Origin: Paenibacillus algorifonticola
Lineage (GTDB): Bacteria; Bacillota; Bacilli; Paenibacillales; Paenibacillaceae
NCBI RefSeq assembly: GCF_000971975.1
Contig: NZ_LAQO01000011.1
Location: 162,737-226,736, forward strand
Length of the DNA: 64,000 nt
Direction: 5' to 3'
Part shown: one piece after another, positions 48,166 through 56,701 of the stretch
How the letters are laid out: the number at the start of each line of letters is the position of its first letter
How positions within the stretch are numbered: position 1 is the first letter of the stretch
Made by a program: the position numbers and the translations under genes
The notes under the pieces: model-generated
Seen by the model: only the letters and a program-made list of their open reading frames with translations
What the model was told of the DNA's origin: nothing
Databases searched by the model: none

Positions 48166-51030
48166 ATGAAATATGCAGTGCTTGATTTGGAAACGACCGG
48201 ACACAGCGCCTCTGATGATATTTTACAGGTGGGGCTGGTCCTCCTTGATGATGATCTTGAAGTTATTCATACGTATAATTCGTTTGTAAAGCCGACAATT
48301 GCAATACCGCCGTTTATTACGCAGCTTACCGGCATTGACGAGGCGATGGTGGCGGATGCGCCGGAGCTGTCTGACGTGCTGATGGACATGATTCCGCTGC
48401 TTGATGATGCGGTGCTTGTGGCGCATAATGTCAATTTTGACGCTGGATTTTTGAATCAGGCGCTCGATCGCAGCGGTTATCATACGTTTGCCGGACGCAG
48501 GCTCGATACGATTGAGCTGCTGCGCATTCTTTTTCCATCGATTACGTCTTACCAGCTGGGTGCTGTTTCTGAGCTGTTCGGCATTACGCATGAGCATCAT
48601 CATCGCGCTGATAGCGATGCGATGGCGACCGCCGTTATATTCGCCAAATCTGTACAAAAGCTTCGGAGCTTGCCGCTGCTGACTTTGCAGCGGTTATCTT
48701 CGCTTGTAGACAATGGCAGCGATTTAAGCTGGTTCATTACGCTGACGCTTAAGCAAGTGGAACAGAACATAGTAATGGGTGTTCCAGACTATGATTTTTT
48801 CAACCAGTTTGCATTGAAGGCAAGAGAATGGACAGAGGAAAAGCCCGCGCGCAGCGAAGAGGGAGCCTCGCCTTTGCAGGATATGTCATTTGAGCAATAT
48901 TTGGATGAAATCAAGCAGCGCTTTATTGAACAATTTCCTAATTATGAAGAACGCGAAGCGCAGACGACGATGTTCCATGAAGTGTTTGACTCGCTTGACA
49001 GCAAACGCCATTTGCTCATTGAAGCGGGAACGGGTACAGGAAAGTCTCTGGGCTATTTAATTCCCGCGCTCTATTATGGTATCCGTCAGGATGAGAAGAT
49101 AGTCGTCAGTACGCATACCATTAATTTGCAAGAGCAGCTCAGGCACCGCGATGTACCGCTGCTTAAGCAGATTTTGCCGATAGAATTCCGGGCTTCCATA
49201 TTCAAGGGAAGAGGGAATTATTTGTGCCTGCGCAAGTTTGAAAGTAAAATAAATACGAGGGATATGATGTCCCCCGTTGACGATGCGATTACGGCCTCGC
49301 AAATGGTCGTTTGGCTTGGCGAGACGGAAACAGGCGATCAGGAGGAACTGAATTTCAGCAACAAGGGGACGGATTTCTGGTCTACCGTTGCCAGTGATGC
49401 AGATTCCTGTCTGAACCGGGCTTGTCCTTGGTTTAAACGTTGTTATTACCATCGTGCGAAGCATGAAGCCAATATTGCGGATGTGTGCATTACGAATCAC
49501 TCCATGCTGTTTACAGACATTCAGGCGGATCATCGGCTGCTGCCGACTTACAGCCATTTGATTGTCGATGAAGCGCATCATGTGGAGGAAGTAGCAAGCA
49601 AGCATTTGGGCATGCAGCTCGGCTACTATTCGATAACGAATGCGATTACGCGGATGTTTAAGGACAGCCGTTCCGGCCTGCTGCCATCCCTGCGCATACA
49701 TCTTCAGCAGGAAAGCGATGAGCGGGTTCAAGGCTGGCTTGAAACGATAGATACGATTATCCCGACATTCACGGAAGTGAAAGAGCATTGGGAAAAGCTG
49801 TTTGAGATGCTGTACAGCTTCGTTCAAGCATCTCCTGATGCGACGGGTGAAAACAATCAATCCGTTTATCGTTTGCGAGGCGATAGCCTCCCGGAAGGCT
49901 GGTCCGAAGTGCTCGCCGAGGAGACGAATATTCATACGGAGCTCATTCGGGTGCTGAAGACAGCAGAGAAAATGTCCGAGGAGATTAAAGATCGCATCGA
50001 TGAGCTGGCGGTACAGGCGCTTGTAACGGACTTGAATGGCGCTTTGCGCGATTTGACTAGAGTCAAGGATGATCTGCGTAGCTTCATGAAAGTGGATCAG
50101 ACGACGGACGTATTCTGGCTGGAAGCCAATATGACCTACAAGCATCGTTCGCTGCATCTTTATGCGGTGCCCATTGATGTGAGCAGCCAGCTTCAGCAGT
50201 ATTTATTCGATGTGAAGGACAGCATTGTTTTAACGTCGGCCACTCTTTCCGTGCAAAAATCATTCCAGTTCGCTGAAGAGCAGCTTGGACTTGGCGGTTT
50301 TGAAGAAGCGGGCAGGCTGCGTACCGTGCAGCTGGCATCGCCGTTTAATTACCGGGAGCAGGCGCTCGTTATCATTCCGCGCAACTTCCCTGTACTTAAA
50401 GGCTCAGCGGGTGAACCTGCATTTATTTCGATGCTTGTCTCATCATTGGCAGATGCGGTGCAGCAAACCAATGGCAGAATGCTAGTGCTGTTTACCTCTT
50501 ACCGAATGCTCAAGCAGGTATACGATCCGCTTAAGGCGGCGCTTGCGGCCACCAGCATTCAAGTGCTGGGCCAAGGCATCGACAGCGGCAATCGTACGAA
50601 GCTGACGCGGCGGTTTTTGCAGCAGCCAGAGTCTGTTCTGCTTGGTACTAGCAGCTTTTGGGAGGGCGTTGACATCCCAGGCGAAGCATTAACCTGCCTT
50701 GCTATCGTTAGATTGCCGTTCCAACCGCCAAATCATCCGCTGCTGGAGGCCAAGTCGGAATTGCTGCAGCGCCAAAAGCAAAATCCATTTATGAAGCTGT
50801 CGATCCCGCAAGCGGTTATTCGCTTCAAGCAGGGATTTGGCAGGCTCGTGCGAACGGCGAAGGATAAAGGCATTGTCATTATTTATGATACGCGGGTTAT
50901 TGAAACGTATTATGGCAAGCATTTTCTGTATTCCTTGCCTGGTCCGAAAATTGAGCATATGCATATCGAGCAAATTGTACCGAGAATGAAAGAATGGCTT
51001 GGTGCCGAGAAGGAGGAGGAGAACGGGTGA
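48166..51030 (+). CDS. dinG: DinG-family helicase with N-terminal exonuclease domain
   Basis: This 954-residue protein joins a DEDD 3'-5' exonuclease domain (residues about 1-165, YAVLDLETTGHS, ILVAHNVNFDAGFL-like VLVAHNVNFDAGFL, HRADSDAMAT) to an XPD-like superfamily 2 helicase. Walker A GTGTGKS is near residue 289 and the DEAH box near 470. Cysteines near residues 353, 415, 420 and 426 are spaced as in FeS-cluster helicases. The conserved C-terminal block includes GTSSFWEGVDIPG and QGFGRLVRT. Bacillus DinG has the same fusion; the cysteines suggest this version may bind a cluster. Confidence 0.94.
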   Translation: MKYAVLDLETTGHSASDDILQVGLVLLDDDLEVIHTYNSFVKPTIAIPPFITQLTGIDEAMVADAPELSDVLMDMIPLLDDAVLVAHNVNFDAGFLNQALDRSGYHTFAGRRLDTIELLRILFPSITSYQLGAVSELFGITHEHHHRADSDAMATAVIFAKSVQKLRSLPLLTLQRLSSLVDNGSDLSWFITLTLKQVEQNIVMGVPDYDFFNQFALKAREWTEEKPARSEEGASPLQDMSFEQYLDEIKQRFIEQFPNYEEREAQTTMFHEVFDSLDSKRHLLIEAGTGTGKSLGYLIPALYYGIRQDEKIVVSTHTINLQEQLRHRDVPLLKQILPIEFRASIFKGRGNYLCLRKFESKINTRDMMSPVDDAITASQMVVWLGETETGDQEELNFSNKGTDFWSTVASDADSCLNRACPWFKRCYYHRAKHEANIADVCITNHSMLFTDIQADHRLLPTYSHLIVDEAHHVEEVASKHLGMQLGYYSITNAITRMFKDSRSGLLPSLRIHLQQESDERVQGWLETIDTIIPTFTEVKEHWEKLFEMLYSFVQASPDATGENNQSVYRLRGDSLPEGWSEVLAEETNIHTELIRVLKTAEKMSEEIKDRIDELAVQALVTDLNGALRDLTRVKDDLRSFMKVDQTTDVFWLEANMTYKHRSLHLYAVPIDVSSQLQQYLFDVKDSIVLTSATLSVQKSFQFAEEQLGLGGFEEAGRLRTVQLASPFNYREQALVIIPRNFPVLKGSAGEPAFISMLVSSLADAVQQTNGRMLVLFTSYRMLKQVYDPLKAALAATSIQVLGQGIDSGNRTKLTRRFLQQPESVLLGTSSFWEGVDIPGEALTCLAIVRLPFQPPNHPLLEAKSELLQRQKQNPFMKLSIPQAVIRFKQGFGRLVRTAKDKGIVIIYDTRVIETYYGKHFLYSLPGPKIEHMHIEQIVPRMKEWLGAEKEEENG

Positions 51031-51683
51031 AGCAGACGAAAATATCGGAGGCCGTCGTAAGACGCCTCCCCATTTACCTGCAAGTGCTGAACGAGCTGAA
51101 CAACCGGGAGGTGCAAACCGTTTCGTCCCAGGAGCTTGGCGTCAAGCTGGATTTAAATCCGGCGCAAATCCGCAAGGACTTGGCGTATTTCGGCGATTTT
51201 GGCCGCAAGGGCATTGGCTATGATGTGACGTATTTAATTGAAAAAATTCGCCAAATACTCAAGCTTGATCAGACAATTAATGTGGCGCTTGTCGGTGCGG
51301 GTAATTTAGGCCATGCGCTGTGCAATTATAATAAATACTCCAAAGACAATATGAAAATCATTGCGGTGTTTGATGTGCATCCATCTAAAATCGGCTCGCA
51401 AATTAATAATTTGACCGTTATGCCGATGGATATGCTGAAACAAACGGTTGAGGAAAACAATATCCGAATCGGCATTATAACCGTTCCAGGTTTTGAAGCG
51501 CAAAACGTTGCTAATCAATTTATTGATGCGGGCATCGAGGGCTTGCTTAATTTTGCCCCGGCGATATTGAAGGTACCAGAGGAAATTCGCATTCATCATG
51601 CTGATTTTACGAAAGAGCTGCTAAGTCTGGCGTATTACTTGGAGAGGGAAAGGGATGACGAAAATGAGCCAAATTTGGATTGA
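51027..51683 (+). CDS. rex: Redox-sensing transcriptional repressor Rex
   Basis: Rex senses the NADH/NAD ratio and represses fermentation and respiration genes when NADH is low. The 218-residue protein has an N-terminal winged helix (AVVRRLPIYLQVLNEL, SSQELGVKLDLNPAQIRKDLAYFG) and a Rossmann domain with VGAGNLGHALCNY. GTG 51027 overlaps the dinG stop and follows AAGGAGGAGG. In B. subtilis rex lies elsewhere. No clear Rex operator is seen in this window. Confidence 0.95.
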   Translation: MKQTKISEAVVRRLPIYLQVLNELNNREVQTVSSQELGVKLDLNPAQIRKDLAYFGDFGRKGIGYDVTYLIEKIRQILKLDQTINVALVGAGNLGHALCNYNKYSKDNMKIIAVFDVHPSKIGSQINNLTVMPMDMLKQTVEENNIRIGIITVPGFEAQNVANQFIDAGIEGLLNFAPAILKVPEEIRIHHADFTKELLSLAYYLERERDDENEPNLD

Positions 51684-52965
51684 AAATGGACGTTTTGTAA
51701 CGATGGAGGATGGCGAGCATGTGCTGCAAGGGCATATGGTTGTAACCGATGATCGCATTACATATATCGGAGCTGAAGCTCCAACTGGGCTGCAAGCCGA
51801 TGTGCAAAAGCTGGACGGCAGCAAGCTTGCTTTTATGCCGGGCCTAGTAAACACGCACGGGCATGCAGCAATGAGTTTGCTGCGCGGCTATTCCGATGAT
51901 CAGAACCTGCAAGTATGGCTGGAGCAAAAAATGTGGCCTATGGAAGGCAAATACATCGATATTGATACTCGTGCGGGCAGCGCGCTTGCCGTCGTAGAAA
52001 TGCTGAAATCCGGTACGACAGCTTTCGTGGATATGTATGACCGCATGGACCAGCTGGCTGAAGTCGTGGAACAGGCAGGCATTCGCGGCTGTCTGACGCG
52101 CGGCGTCATCGGCCTGTGTCCAGAGGATGTGCAGCAAGCGAAGCTGGCGGAAGCGATTGCTTTCGCACGCGATTGGAACGGCAAGGCCGATGGCCGCATT
52201 ACGACGATGATTTCGCCGCATGCGCCTTATACATGCCCGCCAGATTATATTGAGAAATTTGTGCAGGCAGCTCATGATTATGATTTGCCGCTGCATACGC
52301 ATATGTCAGAATCGATTGCCGAAGTAGAGCAAAACGTTCGCGATTATGGCGTTCGTCCCGTTCAACATCTCGACAATTTAGGTTTCTTCTCGCGCCCGGC
52401 ACTCGTGGCTCATGCGGTACATTTAAATGACGATGAAATTGCGCTGCTGGCTGACCGCAAAGTAGCTGTATCTCATAACCCGGTCAGCAACCTCAAGCTG
52501 GCAAGCGGCATTGCACGCGTTCCAGATTTGCTTCGCGCAGGCGTAACTGTATCGTTAGGTACGGACAGCGCGGCGAGCAATAACAATCTCGATTTGTTCA
52601 AGGAAATCAAATTTGCGGCTCTGCTGCATAAAGGTGTTTCCGGAGATCCGACGGTTGTACCAGCTATTGAAGCTTTGCGCATGGGAACCGTATACGGCGC
52701 TCGCTCCATATGGCAGGAGGATTCCATTGGCCGTCTGCGTGTGGGCATGAAGGCTGACTTCATCGCCATCGATATTGAACAGCCGCATTTTTATCCACAG
52801 ACGGATATTGTGTCCCATTTGGTGTATTCCGGCTCCGGTCGCGACGTCAAGCATGTATGGGTAGACGGGCGCCAGGTTGTACGGGATGGCGAATGCACAC
52901 TGCTCGATGAAGAGAAAATTCGTCATGATGCTGAGGCGAGCTTCGAGAGGCTGTTGAAGGCATAA
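51655..52965 (+). CDS. mtaD: 5-methylthioadenosine/S-adenosylhomocysteine deaminase
   Basis: This amidohydrolase deaminates MTA or SAH. The 436-residue protein has the metal ligands in PGLVNTHGHAAMSLLRGYSDD near residue 65, SPHAPYTCP, LHTHMSES, HAVHLNDDEI and GTDSAASNNNLDLF. ATG 51655 follows AAAGGG and overlaps rex by 29 bases. Adenosine-like substrate preference is known for the family, but which substrate is favoured cannot be told here. Confidence 0.92.
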   Translation: MTKMSQIWIENGRFVTMEDGEHVLQGHMVVTDDRITYIGAEAPTGLQADVQKLDGSKLAFMPGLVNTHGHAAMSLLRGYSDDQNLQVWLEQKMWPMEGKYIDIDTRAGSALAVVEMLKSGTTAFVDMYDRMDQLAEVVEQAGIRGCLTRGVIGLCPEDVQQAKLAEAIAFARDWNGKADGRITTMISPHAPYTCPPDYIEKFVQAAHDYDLPLHTHMSESIAEVEQNVRDYGVRPVQHLDNLGFFSRPALVAHAVHLNDDEIALLADRKVAVSHNPVSNLKLASGIARVPDLLRAGVTVSLGTDSAASNNNLDLFKEIKFAALLHKGVSGDPTVVPAIEALRMGTVYGARSIWQEDSIGRLRVGMKADFIAIDIEQPHFYPQTDIVSHLVYSGSGRDVKHVWVDGRQVVRDGECTLLDEEKIRHDAEASFERLLKA

Positions 52966-53492
52966 TGCGGGCGAGAACGAGAAAGCCGTTTTGGACGGTA
53001 AAACGGTCTGTTTTTATTTCAGTTATTTTCGTTATCGCATTGATGACCGTTACGATTATTTATTACCGTGCTGTCCATAAGGATTTATGGGCTGAGGAAG
53101 CGCCGATCAAGGCGCATGCTGTAGAAGCTGCACAGTTGACGGAAGTTACGGGCATGACGAAGCAGGTGTGGGATGGCATTTCCTGGGTCGTAAAAGGAAA
53201 TACCGCTGATGAACAAGAGGTGTACGTATTTCTGACGACAGCGGAAGCTCCTGTGCTGACGGTGAAAGCCACTGAGCATATTACAGAAGAGCAGGCGGAA
53301 TCTGCTTTACTGAGCAGCGAGCCCGATGCGGATATTAAAAGAATACAGCCAGGTCTGCTAAACGGCGAGCCGGTATGGGAAATTTTTTATAGCCGCAAGG
53401 ACACGATTACAAAATATTATTATGCTTATTATTCGTTCCGCGATGGAACGTTCGTGAAGAAATATAGTTTAGTAGGTGACAAGGCGTCCTAG
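52965..53492 (+). CDS. ypmB: YpmB-like membrane-anchored protein (DUF5590/PepSY-like)
   Basis: This 175-residue protein has one N-terminal helix (residues about 14-34, VFISVIFVIALMTVTIIYY) and an extracytoplasmic domain ending WEIFYSRKDTITKYYYAYYSFRDGTFVKKY, typical of YpmB. In B. subtilis ypmB follows dinG closely, so position also supports it. Its function is unknown. It shares a base with the mtaD stop. Confidence 0.82.
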   Translation: MRARTRKPFWTVKRSVFISVIFVIALMTVTIIYYRAVHKDLWAEEAPIKAHAVEAAQLTEVTGMTKQVWDGISWVVKGNTADEQEVYVFLTTAEAPVLTVKATEHITEEQAESALLSSEPDADIKRIQPGLLNGEPVWEIFYSRKDTITKYYYAYYSFRDGTFVKKYSLVGDKAS

Positions 53493-53564
53493 CTGTAACG
53501 GATGCCTTAGCTGTAACAGTTGGAATTGCTGGCTATTATTACACCCCCTTATTCAAAAGGCGAT

Positions 53565-53611
53565 GTGATATACTTTCGTGTATCGGAATTGATATACGAG
53601 TGGTATATCAC
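53565..53611. repeat. Nested 47-bp palindrome upstream of the FtsH-like pair
   Basis: GTGATATAC at 53565-53573 and GTATATCAC at 53603-53611 are perfect inverse arms. Inside, TCGTGTATC (53576-53584) pairs with GATATACGA (53591-53599) with one mismatch around GGAATT. It lies 28 bp before the start of the gene at 53639. It could be a double operator or a leader hairpin. Confidence 0.78.
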
Positions 53612-53638
53612 CGTCATTTTGAGAGGGGGATTTTTACG

Positions 53639-54181
53639 ATGTTCAAACTCAGGATTATGCCGATTTTGCTAACAGCTGCTGCGTCCGCCCTCGTTTTGTT
53701 TGGAGGTTGGCTTATTTATCATCAGGTTGCGTTCGCAGCTCCGCTTGCCAAGGCGGTTGATCAAATAGAAGGCATTGCTTCATCCGAAACACCTATTATG
53801 GATACGGACCGTATTACTTTCCCGCTGACGCTTACAGCCGGAGCGGATTTAAAGCATGTATATGAAACGATAGTCAAGCAAAGCAAATCTGTCGCCCAGA
53901 GCCGCGACATTCAGCTCGATATTGCGAATACAGGCTCGAATGCCAAGCTGGATCAGCTATGGTCATCGTCTTTATTCAAAGTGGCTGAAGCGATGGAGCA
54001 TAAAAACTATTCCGCTATTCCCGAGACGCTTAAAGCTTTGGCGGATGAACATTCAGGTGTGGAGGCCATTACCGATATCGATGACAGTAATATCTATATT
54101 ACGCTGAAAGATGGTACAGCTACGAAGTATATCGTGCTTCCGCGCGTAGCCGCGCAGCTGGAGGTGTCCAGTTATGCGTAA
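53639..54181 (+). CDS. Hypothetical membrane-anchored protein paired with FtsH-like protease
   Basis: This 180-residue protein is not recognised. It has one N-terminal hydrophobic segment (residues about 8-31, ILLTAAASALVLFGGWLIYH) and then a soluble extracytoplasmic domain with no Cys. The domain contains an Asp/Thr-rich middle and a C-terminal beta-like stretch (DDSNIYITLKDGTATKYIVL). ATG 53639 follows GAGAGGGGG. It overlaps the protease gene by eight bases, so the two are coupled and may act together, for example as a modulator of the protease. Confidence 0.75.
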   Translation: MFKLRIMPILLTAAASALVLFGGWLIYHQVAFAAPLAKAVDQIEGIASSETPIMDTDRITFPLTLTAGADLKHVYETIVKQSKSVAQSRDIQLDIANTGSNAKLDQLWSSSLFKVAEAMEHKNYSAIPETLKALADEHSGVEAITDIDDSNIYITLKDGTATKYIVLPRVAAQLEVSSYA

Positions 54182-55670
54182 ATACGGCATCGAAATAGCA
54201 ATTGGCTTTATTCCGGTTTTGATTGTGTTTCTTTTATTTGTGAATGTGAATTTAATGCCTTTTGTGCTGCTTGCAATCATCGCAGCTGCTGTCGTTTATT
54301 TAGCGACCGGCAGAGGAAAGCTCGCGCATGCTTCAGGATCGAAGCGGAGAAAGGTCTCGGACAGCATGCCTTTTTCCTTTGAGCAAATCGGCGGACAGGA
54401 GCGGGCGAAGCAGGAGCTGATCGAGGCGCTCGATTTTCTCGTCCGGCATGAAGAATTAAGCAAGCTGGGTATTCGTCCCTTGAAGGGGATTTTGCTGACG
54501 GGGCCGCCGGGAACCGGGAAGACGCTAATGGCGAAGGCAGCAGCGCAATATACCGACTCGATTTATTTGGCAGCCTCCGGCAGTGAGTTTGTTGAGATGT
54601 ACGTCGGAGTAGGGGCGGGCCGGATTCGCGATTTGTTCAAGGAAGCCCGCACGAAAGCGAAGAAGGCAGGCAAGGAAAGCGCCGTGATTTTCATCGATGA
54701 AATCGAGGTAATCGGCGGCAAGCGCGATGGCGGGCAGCATCGGGAATATGATCAAACGCTCAATCAGCTGCTCACGGAAATGGATGGCATTCATGCTGAT
54801 ACAGCGCCGCGGCTGCTCATTATTGCGGCAACGAACCGTAAGGAAATGCTTGACAGCGCCCTGCTTAGGCCCGGACGGTTCGACCGCCATATTGGCGTAG
54901 AGCTGCCGGACAAGAAAGCGCGCTATCAAATATTGAATATCCATGCGGCCAACAAGCCACTTGCCGATACGGTGGAGCTGGAGAAGGTCGCTGCCGAGTC
55001 GTTCGGCTTCTCAGGTGCGCAGCTTGAGAGTGTCATGAACGAAGGCGCGATATATGCGATGCGGGAGCAAAGCGAGGTCATTGAGGAGCAGCATCTGGCT
55101 ATGGCCATTGACAAGGTCATGATGGGCGAGAAGACGGATCGCGAGGCGACGAAGGAGGAGCGCGAGCGTGTGGCGCTGCATGAGCTCGGCCATGCGATTT
55201 CAGCAGAGCTGCTCCGCCCTGGCAGCGTGTCTCAGGTTGCCTTGTCCCCGCGCGGTCAGGCGCTAGGCTACGTTCGTCATAATCCGGAGCAGGACCGGTA
55301 TTTGTACACAAGGGATTTTCTAAATGGGCAAATTATGATTGCGCTTGGTGGAGCGGCGGCTGAGGAAATCTTCTACGGCAATCGCAGCACAGGGTCGCGC
55401 GGCGACTTTGACCAGGCGATGAACATTGTTCGGACACTTGTCGAATCGGGCTTAACGGAGCTCGGCATTATTCATCCCGAAATGATGACGCCTGATGCAT
55501 GGGCGAAAATCAATCGCTCCATCCTTGACGAATTAATGGGCAAGACGATAGCGATGCTGTCGACGAAGCGTCAAGTTTTTCTGGACGCACTTGATGTCCT
55601 TATTCGTGAAGAAACGCTCAGCGGCGTTGAATTTCGTGAATTGCTTAAGAAGTTGTCACATAGCGCATAA
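54174..55670 (+). CDS. Short FtsH-like AAA+ zinc metalloprotease
   Basis: This 498-residue protein has two adjacent N-terminal helices (residues about 8-44) with almost no extracytoplasmic domain between them. An AAA domain follows, with Walker A GPPGTGKT near residue 110, Walker B VIFIDEIEVIGGKR, and sensor/arginine-finger region LLRPGRFDRHIGVELPD. The M41 protease domain has HELGH near residue 336 and GGAAAEEIFYGNRSTGSRGDFDQ. It is over 100 residues shorter than housekeeping FtsH, which normally has a large periplasmic-type domain. It is coupled to the gene at 53639. A specialised, perhaps sporulation-related, substrate is inference. Confidence 0.88.
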   Translation: MRKYGIEIAIGFIPVLIVFLLFVNVNLMPFVLLAIIAAAVVYLATGRGKLAHASGSKRRKVSDSMPFSFEQIGGQERAKQELIEALDFLVRHEELSKLGIRPLKGILLTGPPGTGKTLMAKAAAQYTDSIYLAASGSEFVEMYVGVGAGRIRDLFKEARTKAKKAGKESAVIFIDEIEVIGGKRDGGQHREYDQTLNQLLTEMDGIHADTAPRLLIIAATNRKEMLDSALLRPGRFDRHIGVELPDKKARYQILNIHAANKPLADTVELEKVAAESFGFSGAQLESVMNEGAIYAMREQSEVIEEQHLAMAIDKVMMGEKTDREATKEERERVALHELGHAISAELLRPGSVSQVALSPRGQALGYVRHNPEQDRYLYTRDFLNGQIMIALGGAAAEEIFYGNRSTGSRGDFDQAMNIVRTLVESGLTELGIIHPEMMTPDAWAKINRSILDELMGKTIAMLSTKRQVFLDALDVLIREETLSGVEFRELLKKLSHSA

Positions 55671-55707
55671 TAATTCAGCATGAATAATCCTCAATTTATT
55701 ACAATTT

Positions 55708-55740
55708 GAAGGCGGACGACATGTCTGTCTTCTTTTTTTT
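55708..55740 (+). terminator. Terminator after the FtsH-like gene
   Basis: GAAGGCGGAC and GTCTGTCTTC pair with two wobbles around GACAT, followed by eight T. Confidence 0.8.
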
Positions 55741-55751
55741 CAGAAAACCGT

Positions 55752-55757
55752 TATAAT
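55752..55757 (+). promoter_or_regulatory. Possible -10 box for hbd-ackA
   Basis: TATAAT lies 72 bp before hbd. The -35 region falls in the T-tract of the terminator and is poor. Confidence 0.4.
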
Positions 55758-55828
55758 AAACATTGAACATAACTATAAAGAGAATGTTTCTCATTTACAT
55801 TGTGTAGGGAAACGACAAGGAGAGAATC

Positions 55829-56701
55829 ATGTCTATCAAAAAAGTTGGCGTAGTTGGCGCAGGAACAATGGGCCAGGGCATTGCCGAAATGTTGGCCTCG
55901 AAAGGGCTGGACGTTCATTTAATCGAGATTTCGGAAGAAAGATTGACATATGGCCAACAAATGATTGAGCTTAGCCTGGACAAACAGATCGAGAAATGGG
56001 CTTTGACACAGGCCGAGAAGAAATTGATTATGAATCGTATTCATATGACCGTGTCTTATGATGCACTGGCTGAATGCGAGCTGGTTATTGAGACGATTAC
56101 AGAGGATTTGGAAAGCAAGAAGGCTGTCATTAGCCAAATAGACGACATTTGCGGTGCTGATGTTATTTTGGCGAGCAATACTTCCACACTCAGCTTAACG
56201 GAGCTGGCTAGTGCATCTGCACATCCGGAACGGGTTATCGGGCTTCATTTCATCTATCCGGTATTGAAAATCGATTTGGTGGAAATTGTTCGTGGTCTTA
56301 AAACGAGCGAAGATACTTTTGCGAGCACCAAACATTTCGTTGAAGAAATTATTCATAAAAAAGGCGTCATGGTATTTGAATCACCAGGATTCGTAACATC
56401 CCGCCTTATTTGCCTGTTCATAAATGAAGCTCTGCATGTATTGGAGGAAGGCGTCGCTTCTGCGGAAGACATCGACAGCGCGATGCGTATCGGCTATTCC
56501 TTTCAGCACGGTCCTTTCGAGATGGCAGACCGCTTCGGTCTCGATTCGGTGCTTGCTGCACTTGACCGGATGTTCCGTGAATATGGCGAGCTCAAATACC
56601 GCCCTTCCATCGTCTTGAAAAAAATGGTGCGTGCTGGTCAACTGGGTGCTAAAACTGGCGTTGGCTTTTTCAAATATGACAAGGATGGGGATCGGATCTA
56701 A
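55829..56701 (+). CDS. 3-hydroxybutyryl-CoA dehydrogenase family protein
   Basis: This 290-residue protein has the NAD-binding VGVVGAGTMGQGIAEMLASKG at the start, VIETITEDLESKKAVI, LASNTSTLSLTELA and a catalytic His in GLHFIYPVLKIDLVEIV near residue 135. A C-terminal dimerisation domain has FEMADRFGLDSVLAALD. The family oxidises 3-hydroxyacyl-CoA. The sequence after the catalytic His departs from the usual FNPVPVMKLVEV, so the substrate may differ. It shares a base with the ackA start. Confidence 0.9.
   Translation: MSIKKVGVVGAGTMGQGIAEMLASKGLDVHLIEISEERLTYGQQMIELSLDKQIEKWALTQAEKKLIMNRIHMTVSYDALAECELVIETITEDLESKKAVISQIDDICGADVILASNTSTLSLTELASASAHPERVIGLHFIYPVLKIDLVEIVRGLKTSEDTFASTKHFVEEIIHKKGVMVFESPGFVTSRLICLFINEALHVLEEGVASAEDIDSAMRIGYSFQHGPFEMADRFGLDSVLAALDRMFREYGELKYRPSIVLKKMVRAGQLGAKTGVGFFKYDKDGDRI

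Noticed and set aside
49057..50157. 366-codon minus-strand frame opposite dinG
   Set aside because: It mirrors a conserved helicase and shows no recognisable protein features.
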